Below, one piece after another: positions 23,376 through 33,394 of a DNA stretch of 64,000 bases. The stretch is from NCBI GenBank assembly GCA_026873275.1, contig JANTUC010000013.1:558001-622000 (forward strand). The letters are read 5' to 3'. The position numbers and the translations under genes were made by a program. The number at the start of each line of letters is the position of its first letter. Positions within the stretch are counted from its first letter, which is position 1. Origin of the DNA: Pseudopithomyces maydicus. Lineage: Eukaryota > Ascomycota > Dothideomycetes > Pleosporales > Didymosphaeriaceae. Below the pieces are notes generated by a model, which saw only the letters and a program-made list of their open reading frames with translations, made no database searches and had not been told where the DNA came from.

Positions 23376-25064
23376 ATGGAGCTATCCGGCAGCATCAGAA
23401 AAAAGAAGACTAGAACTAGTACACCGAGAGCGCGAACAGGCTGCCAAACTTGCCGGTACGCTGCTATGAGGCTATACCCTTGGTCAACTGCCTATCTAAC
23501 ATCTCAAAAGCAAGAGGCACATTAAGTGCGACGAGACCCGCCCGAAATGCCTGAAGTGCACACGCGCTGGGTGGAACTGCGATGGCTACACTTCCAACCC
23601 TCAACCGTCTATCCTCTCTTCCACTGGCGCGCGCATCCCTTCACCCCTTGAAATTACACGATATGCCCTTCCCTTTCAGTTTCCAGGGTCTCAGAGAGAC
23701 CGCCAGCTTTTACACTACTTTTGCGTGCAAGGCTCGCAAGAAATGGCTGGCTTCCTAAATTTGGATTTCTGGACACGCACTGTGTTCGAACAAAGCCATC
23801 AGGAATCCACCGTACGGCAGGCCTTAGTTTCCCTCAGCTCCCTCCATCTAGATTCCACCACAACGACAAAGAGTAGTATGGCTAGGCACGAAACCCTTGT
23901 GAACTACGAGAAAGCACTCCGCATGCTACAACGCCGCATGAGGACCCCGAGCACAGATTCCACAAGAGCCGCACTAATCTGCTCAATCATATTCTACTGT
24001 TTCGAAGCCACGCTGGGTAACAGTCGGGCTGCCACCGCCCACCTTCAAGGCGGTCTCAACCTTCTGTCTTCCCTCCACGAAAAGGAAACCACACCCCTAC
24101 CCGACCTCGACTCCGTGACTCTCGAATTCGAACGTCTAGACCTCCAAGCCCTCCTCTTCTACGACCAATCCGTCCCCTTCCTCGAACCCCCAAATTTCTC
24201 CATCCAGTCTCCAAACCCTCCACACCGCACTTCCACCGCATCTCCGACGCCTACCGCGCAATGGTCACCCTCATGTACCGCGGGTGGACCGTCATCTTCG
24301 ATAACATGGACCACAGGAACAAGTCCCTCTCCGAAATCCCCCTCCACGCGCTCCTCGAAAAGCAAGCCATTCGCAACGCCTTTCAAGACTGGAAAACACG
24401 CTTCGAAGACCTGCACACGCGCCTCAGTGACGCAGAGGCCAAAGGATACGGCGCTCAGATCCTCCTCGTCCACTGGCATCTCTCTACACTCTTGCTCGAC
24501 GGCATTCTCCCGTATGATGCAGATTCATGGAGCGCTTCGCCCAACCTGCGCGCCGCGGAGCTGCTCTCTCTCATAGAGAACATCCTCCAACTCGAACCTA
24601 GCTCCTCCCCATCCCCACCCCGATCTTCACCATCTCACCCCAGCCAGCGCACCGTCTCCTCCGAAATGGGCGTCGTAGCGCCCCTCTTCGCACTGACGCT
24701 CAAGTGCGCGGACCAAGCGATATGCGACCGCGCGTTTGAGCTCCTGCGCTCGACGAAGCGGCGCGAGGGGCTGTGGGATGCGGAGCATATGGCTTCGTTG
24801 ATTGAGAAGTTGAGGGAGATGAGGGAGGCGGGGTTTGGGGAAGGGGCGAGGAATGTTAGTCTCGAGGTGTTGTTTGAGAAGGAACTGGATGTGCCGGTGA
24901 AGATGGGGAGGGATTTAAAGGCGTCTAATTTTGAGGAGGTGGTCGTGGGGTTGTATAGGTATTTTAGGGGGAGGGGGTTTGATGGTGAAGGAGGGTGGAA
25001 GGGAGAGGTGGAGGGATGGTGGGATGGGGCTGGGCTTCGTCTCATTTGGCTTGGGCATGGGTAG
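23376..25064 (+). CDS. Zn2Cys6 transcription factor (one apparent frameshift)
   Basis: Exon 1 (23376-23455) and exon 2 (23511-25064) join across a 55-nt intron inside the zinc cluster, a common intron position in this family. The spliced protein has the full C-x2-C-x6-C-x6-C-x2-C-x6-C binuclear cluster (Cys23, 26, 33, 40, 43, 50), followed by a fungal_trans_2-like middle region with the ERLDLQALLF motif. In exon 2 the coding frame shifts by one base between about 24186 and 24227; neither frame alone covers the protein and no intron explains it. One extra base, for example in the C5 run at 24187-24191, would give 544 residues. It is nuclear; its targets are unknown. It could be a recent pseudogene or an assembly error. 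Confidence 0.8.
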
Positions 25065-25140
25065 ATGTATAAAATGCCGACCAGTTTCTTTTCCTGCATA
25101 CGCTCTTCCTGATCTCTAAAATAAATATATTCAAAAAGAA

Positions 25141-25560
25141 ATGGTCGGATTACATGGGACTCTTAAAAACCGACTGTACAAGCTTATGTGTCCCGCCTTT
25201 CTTCCCCATCTTCAATGTTTAAAATCAGAACTAAGACGGCTATGCTCCGACTCCTCGAAGGGTTCTAAAACCACCCGGCGCTTTTTGAATGGTCCACCTT
25301 CGCATCTCTGTCCGGATTCTTAAAAATCATAATGCGCAAATTACATGACTTGTTCCTCTGTTGCGTTCAAAGCAGCAAAGGTCGGATAACATGTGTCCCC
25401 ACAAGCTTTTCTCCCTCCTTCAAATATGAGAACAGCTACTCGTATGAGTCCTGGCTTTGTCTTCTGGCGATTCTACAAAACAGAAACTTCCAGCTCCAGT
25501 ACTCATGTGTCCCGGCGCTTCAATCTCCCTCCAGGTTCGAAAGACCGTCCTAATTAATTT
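25141..25560. repeat. Degenerate tandem repeat array, ~57-bp unit
   Basis: Phrases of the form (A/T)CATGTGTCCC..CTTTCTCCCTCC..TTCAAAA recur, best seen near 25184, 25388 and 25503. The spacings of about 203 and 113 bp suit multiples of a ~57-bp unit with weaker intermediate copies. Copies are strongly diverged, so boundaries and copy number are approximate. Confidence 0.45.
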
Positions 25561-27698
25561 TATAACCGGGCCCCTTGGAGGTTTAAAACTACCTGTCCCG
25601 ATACACGATGCGACTATTTTGTTCTTCCTGGGAGCAGTGAACTGATATCAGAAGAGAAAACTTTCATGGGAAGGTTGACACCTACTCTCCTCACATCAAA
25701 CTCTGTGTATCTTCTGGAATGGGGATCCTTCGTGGGACTCAAATACTATAAATTGCACTAACATGCGGTGATCGCATTGACCGAGTCTCGATAAAGTTAC
25801 GGACAGGAAGTTATGTGTTTTTTCTCTCTTCTCCTAATACTGACATCCTTCTTGAATGCCTGCCGCTCCAGAGGATGAACCGACATGAAGGATGGGGAGG
25901 GCACGCCAAGCGGAGATTTGAATGGACTGTTCTATGGCATGAAAATATCCAGTTCTTATCTACATGAGAAGGGCTCCTCCCGTTCGGATGCTAAAAACAT
26001 ATATACACATGGGCGCATGCTTCCGCTCTCCGGAGAACGAAAAGCTTCCAAAAGAAAACCATGTGGCTGACCGTCTATGAGAAGCACACCTATCTAATAT
26101 CATGGTAGACGTATGCTACGTCGAATCTAAGTTCGGCACATCAATGTTCCGCTCCAAAAACCTTCGAGATAATCCCATGTGCGGCGTGCGGGACGTTCCG
26201 AAATTGAGAATCGACACATTGATGCTTTCTCTGGGTCGGAAAATATACTTCGAAAATGCAGGTTGAAAACACGGAATGGAGGACACATGTTTCCTGGATT
26301 GTGGTCAAGAGAGGCCCGAATGGCTTATGTGTGTCTTCCCACCGCGAAGTCTCAAAATGTGTAAGGCACTCAACATGGAGGAGAAAAAACTCATGTGCTT
26401 GTGCCTAGCTTCCTGTGAGCATGGAACATTAAAACCAAAAGTGTCAAGATCCTATGCGTGCCACTGGTTCCGAGGGATTGAGAGAGAAGACTAGCCGACC
26501 CATGTATCTGTCACCGATTTGAAAACATATTGAATACAACTTAAGCGACTGCGCTTGTCTTCTCATTCAGAAGCTTCGGCGAAGTGCAATCTCAAAAACA
26601 AAAGAGAAGGTGTTACACGAATGCCTGCGTTCGGTGTCGCTAAAAGGTTTTTGCATGAATACGAAATGATCTTCATGTCACAAAATTGGGCCTAAAAGTT
26701 ATCTATTCTGGGACAATCTGATGGTTTGATCCAAAGAGTGCCAGGGAATTGACATGTTTCTTTTCGGTTTCAGGGTGTTAAGCAAAGAAAAGATACGACG
26801 CCATGGTGAAGCCGTTCCATGCTAGTCTGCAGTCCACGCGCATGCATTGGCACCGCCGGAGAATGGGGTGTATCCGATTTCCGTGCCTACTGGAGTCGAA
26901 AACACCATCAACTTGTTTAATGGACGCACAAGGAAAGCGCGCACGAGTCAAGACATAACTAGTGGAATTCAATCGTCAATTCCTAAAAGAATTTCCTTTT
27001 CTTTCCCCCAGTCCCATGACACACTCCTCCCTACATTACAATCTAGGAAAGACTTTCAGTCCCAGGCGCTGGCAAATACGTCTACTGTCCAAGCTTGTCC
27101 CGTGATACCGTGATCTCCACATAGTGTCTCTTTGATAAGGAGTGGATGTGCGTATTCCAGAACGTGTAAGGCGTGTGATTCTACGAAGAGGGCATCCAAG
27201 CATACTAGCATACTGCATACTGCATATAGATGTATGGAAAAGCCACCATGTATTTTTCTATTATTTTAAGTCGATGAAATATTTCATCAGAATTTTTGGA
27301 ATGTAATGAGATTAAAGTTGAAGCAGATTAGTAATGGATAAAACACAATGTATGCGTCAATAAAAAAGAATCTAGATAGGATGATGGAAGACTAGGTTAT
27401 ACAATGGACTACACGATAGGTATTTTGAGATCTGTTGCGCACATAGCGCGTCTAAATTATCCAATGGGATTACTTTGAATCGGTTACAAAGGGGAATTCA
27501 CATATGATATGTAGCAGAAGGCAGGGAGTGGTAGAAGCAGTGGGTTAAGATTTTTCCTTGTCCAGAAAAGTATATCTCTGGAAAGGGACTAAACCTAAAC
27601 TAGAAACCTGTATCAATTGGCCCAGACACAATAGGCCAAGACCCATGGTAGCTGGCTTTTGCGAGTCTTTGTGCGAGGACGCTCAAATATATTTGGGT

Positions 27699-27720
27699 GG
27701 GGGGGGGGGGGGGGGGGGGG
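27699..27720 (+). repeat. Poly-G tract (22 G)
   Basis: An uninterrupted run of 22 G on the plus strand. Its length is likely to be unreliable in any assembly, and it could form G-quadruplex-like structure. Confidence 0.9.
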
Positions 27721-27970
27721 CTCAAGCGTGAACAACACAAACTGGGGCATTTTTACGTACCTTTATCACCCTAGCTTTTAATACCTTTTGGCTATTAAAA
27801 CCTGTGTATACAGGTTGGAGCCAATGTATATTGATGACCCTACTGCGTATCGATATCTGAATTGAATATAAATGTGTTCACTCTTGTTGACATGTATTGT
27901 GTATTGTAATAATATTTCAATTAATGTATGCTGGGCCCACTTTAGATAACGTGTAAGCTATGACAGATAA

Positions 27971-29479
27971 TCATGATTTCTTCTGAATCCCAATTACCCT
28001 GATGCTTACTATTGTCCTGACTTTAATGACATCTTCGGCGTTATCACTCTCCTCTATGACATCTTCTTTCTGACTCTCTACCTTGACATCTTCGTCGTCC
28101 TGATTTATTATGACATCTTTATCCTCGTCCAGATTTTTCATGGTGCTATCTTATTTCTGGCTTATTATGTGGACATAACCTGTAGCGGTCCTTACGACGC
28201 GGACTAAGAACCTCTTACCCAGCATAAAATCTTCGTCCTCTTGATTTTCCATCATGATATCTTCATCGCACTGACTCATCATGGCATCATCTTCGTCCTG
28301 ACTCACTATGGCACCTTCATCGTCCTGATTCTCGATGGCACCTTCGTCGTCCTGGCTCTCAATGGCATCTTCTTCCCGACTCTCTACCGTGATATCATCG
28401 TTCTGGTTATCCTTGGCATATTCATCGTTCTGATTCTCCATGGCATCCTCATCGTCCTGATTCTCCATCATGTTATCGTCGCCCTGAATCTCTATCATGG
28501 CATCTTCATCGTTCTGAGTCTCTATCATGGCATCTTCGTCATCTCGATTCTCCACCATGGCATTTTCGTCATCTTGACTCACCATGGCATCTTCATCGTA
28601 CTGTTCCTCCGTCATGGTACCTTCGTCTGGCTTACGAAGGCGAACTGGCAGGTTCTTGTTTGTGTGTGCCGTTTGTATAATTTCAAGACCCTCCATTTCA
28701 TTGCGATCTTTCACCATGCCATGTTCGTCTGGTTTGCGCCTCCGATTGTTCTTGCTTGGGTGGGCCCTCTGGATTTTATGAAGACCGTTGTCGTCTTCAT
28801 CCAGATCTTGAAGCATCTCTTGCCACTCCTTTCCATACTTCTTCATTGCCTCTTGCTCAGCTGTGTCGGAAATGAACCCTTCCATCGGCAGGTGTAGAAC
28901 CTGTCTACGCAGAGCCTCTCGCAAGTCTGCACGTCGAGTCTTCTGGATGCCTTTTTTCACTGTCAGGCTCTTGATTCTACGCTTCCCCTTATCTTTCAAG
29001 ACTCTTTCAGCTGTCTTGACTTGTTGGTTGCTCGCGAATGGTCCGGCACGTGCTTCTGCTGGTGAAAGCCCAGCCCACCATTGCTGTCCAATAGTCCCAA
29101 AAGATCGTCGATATGGAAGAGGCAGTGCGTATGTCTCAGAGTTGGAGTCCTTTTTGATGAGAGTCGCGACATCGGCATCGCGTAGGAGCGTGAGTGAGAG
29201 AGTAGGCGGTTCAGTCACGGGGATTGTAAAGTGGCTGTATGTTACACTCCGCTCGGCATCGGCTGGCTGGGACGTGTGGTGGCCTAGAGCAGATAGTATG
29301 CGCTGCTCGAGTTGAATTTCATCGTGATCGGCGCTAAATCCTGGATTGTCGACCTCAGATACTTCTGTGTTAGAGACACTCAAAGGCGAAGTCTCAGGTA
29401 GATACGCGTGCGCTGTGTTTACATTGATATCTGGAGGTTTCTTGGGGACCACCTGCTTCTTCATCTTTCGGGAAACCAT
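27971..29479 (-). CDS. Acidic tandem-repeat protein, hypothetical
   Basis: Exon 1 is 28219-29479 and exon 2 is 27971-28149, giving 479 residues. The donor GTAAGAG at 28218 and an AAG acceptor at 28150 join in frame, and the acidic repeat continues in exon 2, which supports the intron. The ATG at 29479 (ACACCATGG) is the first ATG in frame. Residues 1-120 are unremarkable. Residues ~155-200 are Lys/Arg-rich (KDKGKRRIKSL, KKGIQKTRR), a possible nuclear signal. From ~285 onward there are about 13 degenerate copies of a 9-11 residue unit like ENQDDEDAM. I recognise no family. Acidic repeat plus basic patch would suit a chromatin or nucleolar protein, but this is a guess. The acidic repeats are encoded by a minisatellite. 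Confidence 0.7.
28225..28615. repeat. Coding minisatellite
   Basis: On the minus strand, 27-33 nt units of the form GA(T/C)GA(A/T)GATGCCAT(G/A)...GAGAATCAGGAC repeat about 13 times, encoding the acidic motif of the surrounding gene. Indels are in multiples of three, so the frame is kept. Weaker copies continue at 28010-28140 in the second exon. Confidence 0.85.
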
Positions 29480-29900
29480 GGTGTATACGCTCAAGTGTAA
29501 GGAAGATCTGAAGAAGATCTGATTGTTACTCGGTGAGTGTTTCTCGGCAAGTGTTCCTGGGTGAGTGTGATATTAACCCAGAAAGTGTGAGGCCACTGAG
29601 TTATTCGTGACTCAGCTCTCATTTTATAGGGCATGCTTATCTAATATTTCCGAGATAACTATATGAATATGCGTTTACAAGGTTTTCTGGTCTAAACAAT
29701 GTTTCATCACATTGTGATCTTGCAGGTCCACTTTGCCAGGGCTTGTGAACCACATTGTGAAGGCGTACCTTATTTCTTGGCATATATTTGCCATTACCTA
29801 TAAATCTTGTAGAACGCCATATTCATTCACTCTCAAACCAAAAATCACTTTCAGTGAAAGAACAGACCAACATCGTTTTTAATCACTGAAAATAGAAAAT

Positions 29901-30287
29901 ATGGGAAGTCGCGTGGTCTTAGCTCAAGGCTCGTTTAGCATCATGTCTCTGCCGATTGATTATCAATTGGCGATGAACACGCGCTTTCCATGGGAGAATC
30001 AAACTCCCTCGGCCACAAAGGGAAAGACCAGTCTACTTGTGTTTCCCCGGTCGATTTTAATTACTGCTATACTTGCAGTATTGAAAAGGATTTTCAAGAG
30101 GGCGCCTCCTATCGTCATTAAGATTCTGTACAATATTCTGAAGAGACTACCTAAGATTGTCATCTTGGGGAGCAAAGCGTGTTTTTTCTTGATGAAAATC
30201 ATCTTTCTCGTCCTGGTTGAATACTTCCTAGCGAAGGTAGCGAAGAAGAACGCATATCTCAACATGATCTTTCGGTACATTTGCTAA
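29901..30287 (+). CDS. Small hypothetical hydrophobic protein
   Basis: Open frame of 128 residues starting ATGGGAAGTCG, divergent from the acidic repeat protein with about 420 bp between the starts. The C-terminal half alternates Ile/Leu/Val stretches with Lys/Arg (ITAILAVLKRIFKRAPP, IKILYNILKRLPKIVILG), giving amphipathic or membrane-associated helices. I recognise no family and the reverse strand also has a 93-codon frame, so the call is tentative. Confidence 0.35.
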   Translation: MGSRVVLAQGSFSIMSLPIDYQLAMNTRFPWENQTPSATKGKTSLLVFPRSILITAILAVLKRIFKRAPPIVIKILYNILKRLPKIVILGSKACFFLMKIIFLVLVEYFLAKVAKKNAYLNMIFRYIC

Positions 30288-31420
30288 ATCTGTACGGGCC
30301 TGAGAAATTAATTAGCATTCATACCTCAAATCAAACATGACAAACCTATCGGGATAGATTTGTTATATTTGATTTGTCATTAATACTTCTACATATCCAA
30401 TTTAATTTTCACAAATCCAACAGTTCCAACCTATACTTGAATGAGAACAAAATAGTTACTAGCCAAGCTTTGTTAACCCCTGTGATGGGCTTTTTGATAT
30501 CGTCCATAATTCGGATTTACAGATTGTACAATGTACTACAACTGTCACAAGCAAAGTCAATAGGTATCCTTTATTGTAGATGCTAGATATAGTGTAACGT
30601 AAATAATTATTTGGAATTGTATTAAACTAATTCGTTTAGCTCCGTGTACACTAGAGTGATTAATAATGGAATTCCGGAGAACGAATATATAGGGATCTCA
30701 AAGACCCGCCTCGCATATTGCAGGAGATCGGTAAGACAATCTTCTTGAGTTGATCATGGGTCAGTTGAATGAAGAGACTTTTGAATAAGAAGTAGTACCA
30801 TGGCATCGATGAGGGGGAGGTCTCAATGTAATTGTTTGGAAAACACTATATGTGAGCCAAGGGTTTGCTGCTTATTTAGACATTCCGAATTTCCCACGCT
30901 GGAAAACAGGCAATTTCTACAATCATGATACAATTTCGTACTATTTTACTGATCTTACCGCAATACAACATTCATATTATTTGAGTGATTTCTTTAAATC
31001 TTTTTACTTATATATCATATATATGATTCAATTTGTTATAATTTCGTATGATTGAAAAATAGCGCGCAAACCACGTCACTACGTGTGGTATCACTCTATT
31101 TTACCTACTGAATTCTCCCGCATCTTGTTTCTGAGACTCTCAAAGTTCACAATACATTCAACTGTATTGTATCATGACATTGAAAGCTAGGGGGACAAGT
31201 CTCCAGTGACGATTTCACCACGGCAACCCCATGTGCGTTTGCCAGGTTGAATATTATTAGTAATATGACTGCCTAATATCCCGTCTCCCTCTGGAAAGAC
31301 CCGATCATTCCACTTTGATCTATATAAGCCCTTCTCGAGGGTCCAACCTTCCACCACCACATCCACACTCTAGCGTGCAAACTCAACACCCGCACATCAG
31401 AACAGCAAATCTCTGAGACA
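30288..31420. other. Promoter region of F-box-like gene
   Basis: AT-leaning DNA of about 1.1 kb without a supported gene. Its right end carries the TATA box of the downstream gene. Confidence 0.4.
31321..31328 (+). promoter_or_regulatory. TATA box
   Basis: TATATAAG lies 100 bp upstream of the ATG at 31421, followed by a pyrimidine-rich leader (CCTTCCACCACC), the usual fungal arrangement. Confidence 0.6.
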
Positions 31421-32575
31421 ATGGCAGTCGATACTCAGAACAGCAAGCCTTTTCCTTTCCTGAGTCTTCCCAAGGATATCCGGTTCATGGTCTATGACCG
31501 GTTACCTCGAGCGATTAAGCACGTGCACATCGATCTGGACATGGAACTCGATCAAGTCACACTTGTTAGACCTTATATCGAGTGGACGATTGTTGCCACG
31601 TGTAAGCTCATAAAGGAGGAGACCAGCTCACTCTTGGAGCGCACAATCACCCAGTTTATCCTCGAAAGGCCCCCTCGAGTAATCGGAAATACCGGTTGCC
31701 ATTGTTCCACTTTTGCTCTTGAGACTTTGGCTCGTCTCTCCATGGTTCAGTTGTGCGAGATGAAGCAGGGCAGGAATTTCTTGAAGCCCAATGCCCTCTA
31801 CCAGCAGCTTAGGCAACGATATCCCGGGCCGGCGAATCATGTACCAAGGTTTGACAAAATGGCCGAGTTCCTGTTGCTCAAGTCAGGTTCACGGAAAGAA
31901 GTCATGGCTTACATCCGTGTTTCAGCAGCACAGCTACTGTGGCAGTCTGCAGGGCAGGCAGATATAACGGTCCCAAAGTTGCGACTAGAATACATCTACA
32001 GGCACCAATGGTCACAACACCCGACGCCCGCCGACTATGCCCGCGAGCTCATCCAGGTAGTAGATCTTCTCCACGGAACTACTCTAAAGAACGATGGGTT
32101 CCACATTGATCTGGTAGGACTAATTCTCTGGCCAAATAACCTCAGTGGCATCTCTGTAAACACAGTCAGGGTTGCAGGTTATCGAGTGACGGTGCCGAGA
32201 ATGATGCGTAGGCCCCTATTCAATCTGCGTGTTGCTTTGCAAGGAAAGAAAATCTTGGAGCAACACTGGATTGCAGAGTGGAATGTTTTGAAGTTCTTCG
32301 GCTCCGTACAATCTTACGGTCTTACCCAGTGGTTGAACTTGCCAAACGCAGTCGATGTGAGAAGCTGCCCACGCATGAGCTTGGAGCACTGGAAAGAACA
32401 CTGGATGCCAACGGTAGTAACCTACTCGATGAAATGTACGATTTCCGGTATACAGTTGGTGCTGGCTTTTTTGCTGGTTCTAGGGATCGGTACATGGTAT
32501 CTAGGTGGCCCAGAAATGGCTTTCTTTGAACTTTTGGCAGTTTTGTTAGGAGTTTTGGTTTTCTCTAGGTCGTGA
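31421..32575 (+). CDS. F-box-like protein with C-terminal membrane anchor
   Basis: Single exon of 384 residues. Residues 12-29 (FPFLSLPKDIRFMVYDRL) match the degenerate F-box-like N-terminus common in Dothideomycete orphan families. A central region of about 280 residues shows no domain that I recognise. The C-terminus has two hydrophobic segments (about 340-362 and 365-382) suggesting a membrane anchor, which is unusual for an F-box protein. If the F-box binds Skp1, the protein would be a ubiquitin-ligase adaptor. In large fungal families of this type, activity has rarely been shown. A clear TATA box precedes it. Confidence 0.7.
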   Translation: MAVDTQNSKPFPFLSLPKDIRFMVYDRLPRAIKHVHIDLDMELDQVTLVRPYIEWTIVATCKLIKEETSSLLERTITQFILERPPRVIGNTGCHCSTFALETLARLSMVQLCEMKQGRNFLKPNALYQQLRQRYPGPANHVPRFDKMAEFLLLKSGSRKEVMAYIRVSAAQLLWQSAGQADITVPKLRLEYIYRHQWSQHPTPADYARELIQVVDLLHGTTLKNDGFHIDLVGLILWPNNLSGISVNTVRVAGYRVTVPRMMRRPLFNLRVALQGKKILEQHWIAEWNVLKFFGSVQSYGLTQWLNLPNAVDVRSCPRMSLEHWKEHWMPTVVTYSMKCTISGIQLVLAFLLVLGIGTWYLGGPEMAFFELLAVLLGVLVFSRS

Positions 32576-33394
32576 TGAGTTATCAAAGAAGGAACTTGGG
32601 TTCAAAAAATTTCTGGGAGGAATATCTTGGGAAGAATAGGTGAATAGTATATTATAACGAATTACGGGGCTGATGTAGAGTCAAACTGTCTGATAAAGCA
32701 CATGAAATCCACTTGATAAGTGATGATTTGGACCAAAACATTCTTAATGAGTAACTTGATCCGTATATGTTTTGACAAGCTAAGATATACTTTTTTTTTG
32801 AATAAGAAATACCAAGGACATCAGGTAAAACTACTGCCTTGTGCAAGTTCATGTATTTCGAGTGACGAACCACTCTATTGATCTAGACATAAAGACGTGG
32901 CTAAATGAAACCTTACAATCTCAATCTTATAAGTAAGAAAACACAAAGGAGTAGGAGCAACTGTAGATGATTTTTCTGGATATCTCATGTTGGTTTAGAC
33001 TAGAGAAATAATAAGATATCGCGAAGCATTTTCATCCGTGTCTTAAGATACTCCAATAAACTTACTCTACAACCAGAGGATTTCGTTCTACTATTTTCCG
33101 CTAAATTCTCTGCCCCAACGATGTTTAGATGTATTATTACAATGCGCCATGTCCGCTGTAGCAACCAAGGAACTTGCACGAACAGCCTCAACACCCCGTC
33201 CAAGTGACGTTCATCTCCACCAATCACAACACCGTATATCCCTCACGATTTAACGTAAATCGTCTCTTGCGCGTCGACTACTGCCACCTGCGTGATGTTC
33301 TCTCCATCCATCTCCGTCTTATCTGCACTATGTTCGGGGGTCCTTTGATCAAGCTACCTTTCACATTAGCAGAATCCTCATGCGCAAATTCTCA
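32576..33394. other. Convergent intergenic region
   Basis: Between the F-box-like gene (plus) and the MFS gene (minus). An alternative last exon of the MFS gene may extend into 33222-33313: after a GTAAGTG donor at 33405, the frame from an AAG acceptor near 33314 reads TEMDGENITQVAVVDAQE and ends about 24 residues later. Otherwise no gene is seen. Confidence 0.35.

Larger units (their letters stand above)
25065..27970. other. Gene-free stretch with decayed repeats
   Basis: About 2.9 kb without a convincing frame. The first part holds degenerate tandem copies (see the entry at 25141). Similar ACATG- and AAAAC-containing phrases continue to about 26500. A G22 run is at 27699-27720. The remainder is AT-leaning with no recognised element. 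Confidence 0.5.

Noticed and set aside
24134..24207. Possible 74-nt intron explaining the Zn2Cys6 frame change
   Set aside because: It has GT and AG ends and the right length modulo three, but it would delete the conserved RLDLQALLFYDQSVPF segment and lacks a donor consensus.
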